DNA of 64,000 nucleotides from Hofstenia miamia (lineage: Eukaryota; Xenacoelomorpha; Acoela). The translations under genes and the position numbers were made by a program. Every line of letters starts with the position of its first letter. Positions within the stretch are counted from its first letter, which is position 1. The notes beneath the pieces were generated by a model. That model was not told the DNA's origin. It saw nothing but the letters and a program-made list of their open reading frames with translations, and did not search any database. The stretch covers positions 4,259,954-4,323,953 of the forward strand of contig SCFE01000005.1 of the NCBI GenBank assembly GCA_004352715.1. Reading direction: 5' to 3'. Positions 8,971 through 19,209 of the stretch are shown one piece after another.

Positions 8971-11370
8971 GCTTGTAGTTTTGTTGTGAAGCCAGAAGAA
9001 CTGAATTTTGGGAAGGCATGAGCAGATAGGACAATTCCTTGTTAGTACATTGAGTCTCCAGGTCAAGGTATCAAAGAAATGTTTGTACAGGCAGAGACCT
9101 TTGAGAGTGATCATAAGCATCATTAACAGGTCTGTTTCAGATGTGTGGGCGTCCTTGGCACTGATGTGTGTGTCTAGGTAGAAGTGGAGGAAGACCTCCC
9201 ATAGAGAGCCCATCAGTGTAGCATGATCCATGAATAGGGAACAGAAGTCATTTACATGCTGGAGGGTCATTCACATCAGCTCTCAACATAGTTATGATCT
9301 CTATCCTTTTTGTAATGCCATAATATCTCATGATAGTTTTGACATTGTTTATCCACAAGAGGTCACCACTGGCTTGAAAGAGAATGAGGACACAAGGGTC
9401 CAAGGTAGAGATCTTCTGGTGTATCTTCTCAAGTTGTGTGGAGATCTGCTGACCCTTTTGGAAGATATCCTTCAGTGTAAGGCAACCATCAATGTAAATA
9501 CATTCAGGGTTGTCCCTTCCAGCAGCATGTTGTGAGTGTCTTTATACTCCTTGGTTTGTGTTGCCTTGGCAACTTTTGTGACAGTAGACATGTAGTTAAT
9601 TTTCTCTGTGAGATGGGTAGATACCTTCTTATGGCCCTTTTGAACTCTCCATGTTGGCAGGATCAGCAGCATCATCAAGCAGGATGGCAGGATACACAGC
9701 AGGTTGTGCTTATTGGCATTGGACCCAACTTGGGCAAATGCAACCTTCTAACATAGAGTGGTGGTCCTAATTATAACCAGGTAGTTGATCTTGGCTTCCT
9801 GGATGGAATCCCAGAAGGCTCCATGTAATCCATGACTTTGCAGCTTAGCAACTTGTGCAGCATTGATCCAGAGGCAAGACTTGTTGCATTCCACGTCCAG
9901 GGCTAGTTGTTGCCTAGGTGATTGTAGAAGCACCAGCTCTGGCTTTGTAAACACCACTTCATTTATCCCAGGATGTCATTATCATGATTTGACTCAATGA
10001 CTCATTCAGTGATCAAGGGCTCTTCTGCAAACTCATCTGGATGGTGCTCTATGGTTAAGATGCATTTGTTTTCTGAAATTAACCAAGTGGGTGTTGGCTT
10101 TGGCAAAGTGGCAGCCTCAGAAAATTTCTCCAAGTTAATGGCTTTGATGAGTGCCCTTGTGGATAAAGGTACCTCAATGGTGGAGCATGCAAGTAGCTCT
10201 TCTTCCCAGTAGAATTACTTGGGTGACCTCATCATTTGCTTGAGGACAATGATGGGGATGATTTCTCCAGCTTTACTAGTTTGTCATCAAGTCTTGATAA
10301 ATTTATTATAGCCACCATCAGGGTAATTCATGCATTGCAAGTTGAAGAGGACCTCCATCTTGGCTGGTATGCTGTAGTGTTCCACTAGCTCTAGAAACTG
10401 CATGGTTGAACCAGACTCACAGCAATTTAAACATTTGGTGCACAGCAGCACATACTCAGAGTTGATAGATGGAAACTTGTTTCTGTGGTGGTGCCCCACA
10501 TATACTTCTTGAGTGTGTCTGAGAAGATGTTCAAGTCTGAGAAGGCAATCCATAAGCAGTTGACTATCATCTGTGGGGGCAGGCGCCTGAGCAGGTTACT
10601 TGAGCTGACAAGGAGGGCATAGAATTTCTGGAAGTGCTCCATTGCTTTCTTGGATTTTCCAGGGGATGCAGGTAATGAGCATGAATGCAACAGCCAATTT
10701 TTTACTTTCCAGGCAGCTGGGCAGATGGTGATCTTGTGAGTACAATGCTTTGCCAATCATTTGCAGGCTGCTTTGTCAAGGGGCAGCTGAATCTGCACAT
10801 CATGGGTGAGGAAAGCAGCTATGATATAGGATCATAAAATTCTCCATCCTGAAATGCAAACTTTTGACTGGGTCAGGGATGCTATCTTTTCTACTCCTCC
10901 TTGAGGAACATTACAAGGCAGATGTTTTCAAACTTTGGGAGTTGGTAGGCGATTTTGATCTTCTCTAAGATCTTGGGTTGAGTGATTGTTGACACAATCA
11001 AAGCTCTGGATTTGCTTTTTGTTGTTAAGGAACTTGCAGAGATGTGAGAGAGTAAAATCCTCATCAAAACTGGTGTGCACAGTGCTGCGCCAATAGGGCA
11101 GAGGTTGTTTGCCTTGCATTTTGGAGTCATAGCAGATTATGGTGTTAATGTGGGGCCTTCTTTCTGAGTTGATAACAAATGGAATTATGTCCACTGAACA
11201 AGTTAGTGTCTTTGAGTTGAACATCCAGCATAACTTATTTTTGGTTTCTTCTGACAGATTATCACAAATGAAGTGGATGGCTTTTTATGTGTCAATAAAG
11301 TGGGGGTGCAAGATCTTGTCCCTGACCTTAGAGGTTTTGTGCTTTTGTTCCTCCATTTTCCTGGACCAGA
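8968..11370 (-). pseudogene. ORF3 of E3: unknown gene in the position of env
   Basis: This about 2.4-kb region lies between integrase and the 3' LTR on the same strand as gag-pol. Reading from the N-terminal side, motifs shared with E1 and/or E2 are: CDNLSEETKNKLCW (near 11265), LSHLCKFLNNKK (near 11035), KVKNWLLH (near 10700), FSDTLKKYMWG (near 10515), EVLFN (near 10350), YIDGCLTLKDIF (near 9500), ITKRIEIITML (near 9320) and D-A-H-T-S (near 9150) followed by LLMMLMITLKGLCLY. About five frameshifts or stops break it. It has no obvious signal peptide, membrane anchor or glycoprotein features, so it does not look like an envelope gene. It ends early because of the LTR deletion. The intact protein would be roughly 750-800 residues. 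I cannot assign it to a family; a distant SGNH-hydrolase resemblance in the C-terminal third is discussed as a finding. Confidence 0.65.
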
Positions 11371-11399
11371 CACTTGCTGAATTTTGAGATGAGGGACTG

Positions 11400-12060
11400 G
11401 GACTAGAAGGGGCTTTCAAGTCACTTCAGGACAGGGTAAATTAATTACACTAGCAAAGGGCACTCTAGGAGTCTCCTCAGGTTCCCATGCAGAGGTTTGT
11501 CTCTGCACATAGTCATTCAAGGTCTGCTCCTGCATAGTTGCAGGAATCTTGCTCCTGATAGTTGTCTCCCCAAGTAGTTGTGAGTACTGCTACATGAGTC
11601 CTCTGTTTGGTATTCTCATTTACAGGAAGTGCCTTTGCTTATTTGTCATGGGGATGTGGCTCAGCTTGTCTCATCTCAGCAATTTAGTTGTCATCTCATG
11701 TGGCATCTGATGGGTGGTTTGTTCTCAGATCATTTCATCATGGTTGCTAAACAAAGAAATGAGATATAATTCCCAATCCTGGGTATTTAAGTGATCTAGA
11801 TATTGTTGCTCTCTCACTTTATGTTTAGGCAAAACATGAGTAGCTATAGTGTTGCTACTACTACTGAGGTTACTATCATAGGTGACCTGCATGAGGTCAT
11901 CTTCCTCACATTTGGTGAGGTTATTATAAAATTGAATTTCATTAAGCCTGTCATCAACAAGGGAAAACCTGCTATTAGCATTGATGACTGCATTATTAAT
12001 ATTTTTAATAGTGCATTTAAGTTGCTGAAAATGGGCAAACTTTCCATTACTCAAGAAATA
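11400..12060 (-). pseudogene. Integrase C-terminal tail and spacer of E3
   Basis: Holds one open piece (11725-12054, 109 codons) rich in Asn and Ser with no motif I recognise. It sits where the C-terminal part of integrase or a linker to ORF3 should be. Its coding status is unclear. Confidence 0.35.
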
Positions 12061-12780
12061 CTGGCAGCATGCTCACATTGTGGCCAAACATGGCTTTAAA
12101 TTGGCTGATTTTGGTGGTGGAATGAACAGCAGTGTTGTAGAAGAATTTCACAGCCTCTATCACTCACTTCCTGTTATGACCAGCAGCCTGAGCAAAAGCA
12201 ACTCTATTCAATATAATAACAGTACAATTTAACCTTTTGATGACACTGTTCAACTGTGGGTGTTAAGCAGTAGTGAAGTTGTGTATAACCTCTAACTCTC
12301 TCATAAGAGTTTCCATCAAGCTGTTCTCAAACTGTGGGCAGCTGTCAGACACCAACTGCTCTATAGGCCTGAACTTGAAGATCTATTCCTTAACTACCTT
12401 TTCACTGATCACCTTAGTGGTGGTGCTATTGAGGGGAATGAGTCTACCATACTTTGAGAAATGGTCAATTAAGACAAGAAGGTATTGGAAACCCTTGTCA
12501 TTGTGTGAAAGTTTTTCCAAATCCATGTGCACCACTTTGTTTATTCTCTTGGCAGCATGACTGTGCAATTTGACTTGTTGTTCAGGGAAGTATCCCATTC
12601 CTTGGAGAAGGCAGGTTTCACACTTGTTGATGATGTCTTGGACAGCAGCACAGATACTAATAGTCACATATCATGCATTAAAAGTTCTCTTGGTCTGGAT
12701 GATGCCTAAATGACCATGTTCATGAATCTTCTGAACTAAGTCTCATAAAAACTATTTGGGGACTGCCAACCAGTTGTTTC
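12060..12780 (-). pseudogene. Integrase of E3
   Basis: The N-terminal zinc-binding HHCC pattern is visible as a paired His (HEHGH, near 12720) and CETC (near 12620). The catalytic core follows: VHMDLEKL (near 12530), LVLIDHFSKY (near 12475), SDSCPQF (near 12345) and HPQLNSVIKRLN (near 12240). In the last motif the family has Glu before Arg-x-Asn; here it is Lys, so the third catalytic residue is lost. The open segment 12383-12667 is intact; stops follow downstream. The protein would have inserted the element DNA. Confidence 0.8.
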
Positions 12781-14395
12781 AACTTTGAGTATAAAGTAAT
12801 CTGGCATCATTCAGCTTCCAGTTGTAATGTTGGAAATAGTGACTGGCAACAGGACTCAAAATACAGTTCATGTCTTTCAACTTGGCTATGATTTCTGACA
12901 AAATTTTGTCATGTTGCTGATGTGCTATGATTTCCTTTTCAGAGATTTCCTTAACAAGGCTGGGGAGGATAGCTTTCCCATGTCTATCAGCATTTATGTC
13001 AGGAAGCTGTTTGTATTTACTGGTGTGAATAAATCTGTAAAGAGTTTTTTCACCATGCAGTTTCCTGAGGTCTTGTTCATAACTGGAGAGGGCAGTCCAG
13101 TAGTCCATATTAAGGTGTAGTCTCCCCAGATGGTGCTTGATGATAAATGAGAAGTCATTTAAATACTTGATCCACTGGGCAACAATATTTGATTTATCCC
13201 TGGAGAACTTCTTTAGCCATGCTAGCACAGAGTTATCTGTGCACAAAGTAAATTTGCAGCCCAAGGGAAAAAAGCAAAACTTCTTAAGACTCTTGATGAG
13301 TGCTAGCATCTCAGACTTTGTAGCACCATAATTTAATTCAGCATTTCTAAATTTCCAACTGAATTATTGTACTGGGCTCTCTCTACCATCAATGATCTGG
13401 CTCAGTACACCACTGATTGCAACAGAACTAGTGTCACAGTCAACAAGAAATTCCTTTGAATAATCAGGTGTATTAAGACTGGGTATCTGTCTCAGCTCCA
13501 TCTTAATGGAATCAAGTTCCTCCTGTTCCACTCAGGTCCAGCACAATTCCACCTTCTTCCTTAGTAAGTTAGAAATATGCTTGGTTTGATTTGCAAGCTC
13601 TGAAATAAAAGCACCATAATAATTGAGGAAGCCCATCAGGCACTGTACATCTTTATGAGATTACAGAGTTTCTATATGCTCAAGATGATCTTTAGCATCA
13701 TTTTTAATAGATATGCATCCCATCCCGGTTCTATCACTCTTCCAAGGAAGGTAATGTGTGGCTGTAACAGGGAACACTTGTTTCCATTGACTCAGATACC
13801 TGATCTGTCTAAGAGATTAAGAGTTTGCCCCAGCCTTTCCAGGTGTTCAGGAAAGGTATTTTCAGTAACAAGAATATCATCCATATAGGCTGTGATGCCT
13901 GACTTGAGTATGTTGGTGCCATCCATCTCTAAGCACACAGGTGACATAGCACTGAAATGTTGTGGGGGCATTGCAGAGCCCAAAAGCCATATACCTCCAC
14001 TCAAAGAGACCATATGGAGTAATGAAGGCAGTCTTTGGGATGTCAGCAGGCTTCATGGGCACCTACCAATAGGCCTTGCACAAATTGAGGCAGGTGAACA
14101 ACTTGTAACAACTAGCGTCATAGAGAAGATCTTTGATCTGAGGAAGCAGATACATGTCCTTGACTGTGACATTGTTCAATTTCCAGAAATCCACACAAAA
14201 GCAGTACTTATCTCCCTGTTTTATGAAAATGGTAGGCACTGCATACAGGCTATTACTAGCCTGAATAATGCCACTTTCAATGAGATTGCTTAGGATGCGT
14301 TCAAATTCTTCTTGGAGGTTTTCTGGGATTCTACTAAAAAGAAGGCAAATTGGACAATCATTCTTAGTTAAGATAGAGTGTTGTTTGCCAACCAC
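12780..14395 (-). pseudogene. Reverse transcriptase and RNase H of E3
   Basis: The RT begins in 14063-14395 (LYAVPTIFIKQGDKYCFCVDF, then LNLCKAYW). In the family this last motif is LDL with a catalytic Asp; here it is Asn. The conserved [19 protein letters not shown] and the YMDD box (near 13880) follow, but in different frames (13877-14062 and 13792-14013), so a frameshift separates them. A thumb/connection stretch with stops leads to RNase H (12779-13309, 176 codons), recognised by the LLGRKFTL-like strand, TDNSVLAWL and the GRLHLNMDYW end. The last of these is GR.H.NADxLSR in relatives. Confidence 0.85.
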
Positions 14396-14699
14396 CTTAC
14401 CAATACTGATTGAACCATAATTGAAAACTTTGTGATGCTGCTGGAGCAGATGAGAAAGGCTTTGTGCTCTTCCAAGCTAAGGTGAGGATGAGTCTGTTCA
14501 TTAACAAGAGGATCTAGACAGTATTGTTCAGCTCTGCCAGATCGTGAATAGCAGTGAGTATCAGTAGACAGGCAGCAGCCTGGAATTCCAGACAAGCTGG
14601 AGATGCTACAATTTTCAATTGAAAAGGGTCTATCTTGACCAATGAACTAGAACTATTTAAGATAGTAATGTGTGTTCTACCTTTAAAGATGTTACACAG

Positions 14700-15265
14700 T
14701 TGATTCCAGTGAAACACTTCCCCTTAAATCTGGAGACCATAGCATCACCAGTATATGCAGAGTCAGTGGTGATGGGGACATGTTGCCAGTGATGCAGCTC
14801 AACAATAACCTTCTCAGAAAAACTTAATGAGATATCCTGTTCTGGAAAAGTGGTGAGTTCCTGCTGGCATTCACTTTTGTGGATAGAAATTGTATTGTTC
14901 CCATAGTCAATGATACATGAGTTCTGCTCAAGAAAATCATTTCCAAGAATTATATCATACAGAAGTGGCTGATTGCAGTTATCAATAACAATTAAATCAA
15001 CAACAAACAGCTCCTGTCAAATGCATAGTTCCAGGTCTGGTACATGACCTTTCAAAGACAATGAATTCCTGGAAGCATCCAACAGGCAAGCAGTGGATGG
15101 AAGTAAATAATCTTGTGATAGACACAACTTGGAGCAACAAGTGTCACTTATGATGGAGGCACAGGCCTTGGTGTCAATAGTAAGATTAATTAAAGATCCA
15201 TTGATATCCAAAGGGATAATGTTAGTATGCAACAGTGAAGTGATTACCAGGATTTGTGCCCACAT
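14700..15265 (-). pseudogene. Retropepsin (protease) of E3
   Basis: The open piece 15017-15265 contains INLTIDTKACASIIS, where active relatives have D-T/S-G, so the flap-active motif is damaged (Gly to Lys). Further along, in another piece, ILGNDFLEQ (near 14940) is the second conserved retropepsin motif. The region is in the same frame as gag, separated by two stops (TAA and TAG) within 30 bases. The ancestral layout could be a gag-pol fusion or a readthrough; decay makes this undecidable. Confidence 0.75.
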
Positions 15266-15292
15266 TTTCTAGGAGGTGGTGCTCCAGCTAGT

Positions 15293-16215
15293 TTAACAGG
15301 TCACCAAGCTGACAGGTGAATCAGGAGGACACTCTTCCATTTCTGGTTTAATGAAGATGAAACCCTTGCCATCAGCAACCAAACAAATCATGGCATGGGA
15401 TTGTGATTTAGTGTGGCCCTTTTGAACACAGCAAAGACAGCATGTCTGCTTGAGATCAAACTTTGGCTTAGGAACAGAGGCGCTTGAAGTGATGGGAGGT
15501 TTCAGAGTCAGGTGACTGATCTTAAGTTCTCTGGCATCCTTGTTGATGTGTAATGTATTATGTAGCATGCATACAATACTGATGGCTTTACAAATAATCT
15601 GATTAAGATCAACTTCTGGATCACACTTGAGCTCAAGGCAACTGCATATATTCAAAGGGAAACCTTTACAAATGTAAGAGAAAAGATCATGCCTTGAGTA
15701 CTCTGACGCCAGCTTGCTCAAACAGAACAACCTTTCTACTTGTGTGATGTATGTGCAGATGTCATCACCAGTTTTAAATGAGAGACCACATAACAGCATC
15801 TTATATTGGTACTTAATGTGAGGCGCCTTATAGTGGTCCTCAAAGTATCTGATGAGAACTTGATAGTTGGTTTTTACATTGTGGTCTAGCATCATATACT
15901 GATTGTACACAAGACCTTGTAAATAAGTAGGAAACTGAGTGACTGCAGTGTCTTGGGTAGCTTTATACTGCTTCATAGTTAGTTCAAATAGAAAGAACCA
16001 TTCTTCAAATAACTGTGAAATCTCATTGATCTTTCCAGTGAACTTGGGAAGAACTGAGTGGTGATTAAATAGATTAACAGTTTCATTCCCAATAGCAAAT
16101 GAGAAACAAGTGAATTAAATCCAGTGCTGTGAGGAGCAAAGTTCAGGCTGCTAGTGCTTACACTGGGGAAACCCTGAGTAGGAGTCCCATTATGAGACAA
16201 ACTACTAAAATCCAT
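15293..16215 (-). pseudogene. Gag of E3
   Basis: The likely ATG is at 16215 (MDFSSLSHNGTPTQGF). A frameshift near 16060 moves reading to the frame of the long open segment 15293-15976 (227 codons). In that frame the upstream part reads LPKFTGKINEISQLFEEW, a typical start of a gypsy capsid domain, followed by FPTYLQG and IRYFEDHYK. A zinc-knuckle-like CLCCVQKGHTKSQSH lies near 15430. It encodes the capsid/nucleocapsid protein of the particle. Apart from the frameshift it is well preserved. Confidence 0.8.
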
Positions 16216-16573
16216 TCAGAAAAACAATTCCAACAACTTGGGAGAAAACATCCAACTGATTAGGAGAGACAAATAACAGCTGACAGTAAGCAGCAAAGTG
16301 TAGGGTACTGTAATCATTCCAATTACTAGAACAACAAAACAACAACAATGTAACCACCAAAAACAAGTAAAAACAACCAGGGTTTGGTAACAGCTTCAGA
16401 TCACAGAATTGCAAAGTGAAAATAATGTAAGAGGTAGTGTTATGCATTTATTGGTGGTGAAATAGATTAGTGCTCAGGGGAAATCCATCCCAGCTGACTC
16501 ACACCAAGTGGAAAAAACAAAACCAAATACATTAAAACAACAAGAACAGTTCTGTATCATGTCAGCATCACAA
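16216..16573 (-). other. 5' leader of E3
   Basis: About 358 bases between the 5' LTR and gag ATG. Small open frames here have no recognisable content. Contains the expected but non-canonical primer-binding site next to the LTR at 16573. Confidence 0.5.
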
Positions 16574-17049
16574 TGTAGAATCACAGGAGTGCTCTCACAA
16601 CTCAAGCAGCACTGGGTAACTCTTAGGTTCTTCTGAAGGTTGCAAAGATAGCCATCACAGAGAGTGGCCTGTGTTCTAACAGAAAAAGAAAAACATTGGT
16701 AGTTCATCAATTTCATTAAAGAAAAACTGAAACCAATAACTGAGAAAGCATTCCATATAGCAACCAATTCACATGGCATCATGCCAAAGCCATATCAAGA
16801 AAGCCATCCTGACTTGCAAAGGTGCTGATTGTGCATCTCAAGTATTAAGTTCTAGCTCAAATAAACAATTTAGCTCATAGTTCTTGTTAGCTCCACTCAT
16901 GTAAATAAATATAATAATAGCATGTATTTACCATGCATTCTCATTGGCCAACAGCATATTATATGTGCATAGTGTGATGTTAAGTGCATGGACAAAAATG
17001 ATCAAAGTGAAAGTTGTTATTCCCTACATGTATACTTAGCCTTAAAGTG
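16574..17049 (-). mobile_element. LTR D: partial 5' LTR of E3, cut by the gap
   Basis: Starts TGTAGAATCACAGG and runs 476 bases into the N gap. Identical by eye to the corresponding part of LTR D' up to about 16816, after which differences become frequent (about 18 in 230 bases). Confidence 0.8.
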
Positions 17050-18049
17050 NNNNNNNNNNNNNNNNNNNNNNNNNNNNNNNNNNNNNNNNNNNNNNNNNNN
17101 NNNNNNNNNNNNNNNNNNNNNNNNNNNNNNNNNNNNNNNNNNNNNNNNNNNNNNNNNNNNNNNNNNNNNNNNNNNNNNNNNNNNNNNNNNNNNNNNNNNN
17201 NNNNNNNNNNNNNNNNNNNNNNNNNNNNNNNNNNNNNNNNNNNNNNNNNNNNNNNNNNNNNNNNNNNNNNNNNNNNNNNNNNNNNNNNNNNNNNNNNNNN
17301 NNNNNNNNNNNNNNNNNNNNNNNNNNNNNNNNNNNNNNNNNNNNNNNNNNNNNNNNNNNNNNNNNNNNNNNNNNNNNNNNNNNNNNNNNNNNNNNNNNNN
17401 NNNNNNNNNNNNNNNNNNNNNNNNNNNNNNNNNNNNNNNNNNNNNNNNNNNNNNNNNNNNNNNNNNNNNNNNNNNNNNNNNNNNNNNNNNNNNNNNNNNN
17501 NNNNNNNNNNNNNNNNNNNNNNNNNNNNNNNNNNNNNNNNNNNNNNNNNNNNNNNNNNNNNNNNNNNNNNNNNNNNNNNNNNNNNNNNNNNNNNNNNNNN
17601 NNNNNNNNNNNNNNNNNNNNNNNNNNNNNNNNNNNNNNNNNNNNNNNNNNNNNNNNNNNNNNNNNNNNNNNNNNNNNNNNNNNNNNNNNNNNNNNNNNNN
17701 NNNNNNNNNNNNNNNNNNNNNNNNNNNNNNNNNNNNNNNNNNNNNNNNNNNNNNNNNNNNNNNNNNNNNNNNNNNNNNNNNNNNNNNNNNNNNNNNNNNN
17801 NNNNNNNNNNNNNNNNNNNNNNNNNNNNNNNNNNNNNNNNNNNNNNNNNNNNNNNNNNNNNNNNNNNNNNNNNNNNNNNNNNNNNNNNNNNNNNNNNNNN
17901 NNNNNNNNNNNNNNNNNNNNNNNNNNNNNNNNNNNNNNNNNNNNNNNNNNNNNNNNNNNNNNNNNNNNNNNNNNNNNNNNNNNNNNNNNNNNNNNNNNNN
18001 NNNNNNNNNNNNNNNNNNNNNNNNNNNNNNNNNNNNNNNNNNNNNNNNN
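17050..18049. other. Assembly gap, exactly 1000 N
   Basis: A round-number gap. The 797 bases left of it (16253-17049) repeat immediately right of it (18050 onward, offset 1797), so the contigs overlap and the gap is probably not real missing sequence. Confidence 0.9.
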
Positions 18050-18370
18050 CAACTGATTAGGAGAGACAAATAACAGCTGACAGTAAGCAGCAAAGTGTAG
18101 GGTACTGTAATCATTCCAATTACTAGAACAACAAAACAACAACAATGTAACCACCAAAAACAAGTAAAAACAACCAGGGTTTGGTAACAGCTTCAGATCA
18201 CAGAATTGCAAAGTGAAAATAATGTAAGAGGTAGTGTTATGCATTTATTGGTGGTGAAATAGATTAGTGCTCAGGGGAAATCCATCCCAGCTGACTCACA
18301 CCAAGTGGAAAAAACAAAACCAAATACATTAAAACAACAAGAACAGTTCTGTATCATGTCAGCATCACAA

Positions 18371-19209
18371 TGTAGAATCACAGGAGTGCTCTCACAACTC
18401 AAGCAGCACTGGGTAACTCTTAGGTTCTTCTGAAGGTTGCAAAGATAGCCATCACAGAGAGTGGCCTGTGTTCTAACAGAAAAAGAAAAACATTGGTAGT
18501 TCATCAATTTCATTAAAGAAAAACTGAAACCAATAACTGAGAAAGCATTCCATATAGCAACCAATTCACATGGCATCATGCCAAAGCCATATCAAGAAAG
18601 CCATCCTGACTTGACAAGGTGCTGATTGTGTGTCTCAAGTATTAATTTCTAGCTCAAATAAACAATTTAGCTCATAGTTCTTGTTATCTCAGCTCATGTA
18701 AATAAATATAATAATAGCATGTAGTTACCATGCATTCTCATTGGCCAATGGCATATTATATTTTCATAGTGTGATGTTAAGTATGTGTACAAAAATGATC
18801 AAAGTGAGAGTTGTTATTCCCTACACATATACTTAGTCTCAAAGCAACCACAATATAAAATCCATAACACCTAAAATGGTTAGTAATTTAATAAGAAAGA
18901 AAAACTAATGATGTCCAAGTGAGATGAAACTTTTATTGGGCTTGGCTACAAAGTCTTCCCTACTTTTTATACAAAAATCAGTAAATAATTACCAGTAATC
19001 TGTTTACAAAGTTGTCACATGAATTCCCTTGCAAATTAAGCAAGCAATCACATGTTTCTATAATTCAAGGGGACAACCATTAAATTTTCATAAAACTATA
19101 CTTGAAAAATAGACAAATTACTAAAATAGAATGTAAAATTAGCACCAATTGATTAGAGTGTGGAATAATTGAATGAAAATTAAAAAGGGGTGCCCTGAGT
19201 GACTCTACA
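18371..19209 (-). mobile_element. LTR D': complete 5' LTR of E3 (839 bp)
   Basis: Begins TGTAGAATCACAGGAG and ends CCCTGAGTGACTCTACA. It is followed by ATAA, matching the four bases before LTR C. It contains several AATAAA-like signals. It is the reference LTR for the family in this window. Confidence 0.85.

Larger units (their letters stand above)
8692..19209 (-). mobile_element. E3: Ty3/gypsy-type LTR retrotransposon with an extra 3' gene
   Basis: Bounded by LTRs of one family (8692-8970, truncated; 18371-19209, complete) and flanked by a perfect 4-bp repeat ATAA (8688-8691 and 19210-19213). This is the target-site duplication. Gene order on the minus strand is gag, protease, RT, RNase H, integrase, then ORF3. 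Integrase after RNase H is the Ty3/gypsy (Metaviridae) order. The sequence just inside the right LTR, read on the minus strand, is TTGTGATGCTGACATG. It lacks the usual TGG of a tRNA primer-binding site. Many stops, frameshifts and substitutions of catalytic residues show it is inactive. The stated span includes a 1000-N gap and duplicated flanks, so its true length is about 1.8 kb less. Confidence 0.85.

Noticed and set aside
16474-16782. 102-codon minus-strand frame, repeated at 18271-18579
   Set aside because: It spans the LTR edge of E3 and has no gag- or host-like content; its repetition comes from the contig overlap.
16988-18244. Long open frames of 348-400 codons across the gap
   Set aside because: They consist almost wholly of unknown residues from the 1000 N; the ends belong to LTR and leader sequence.
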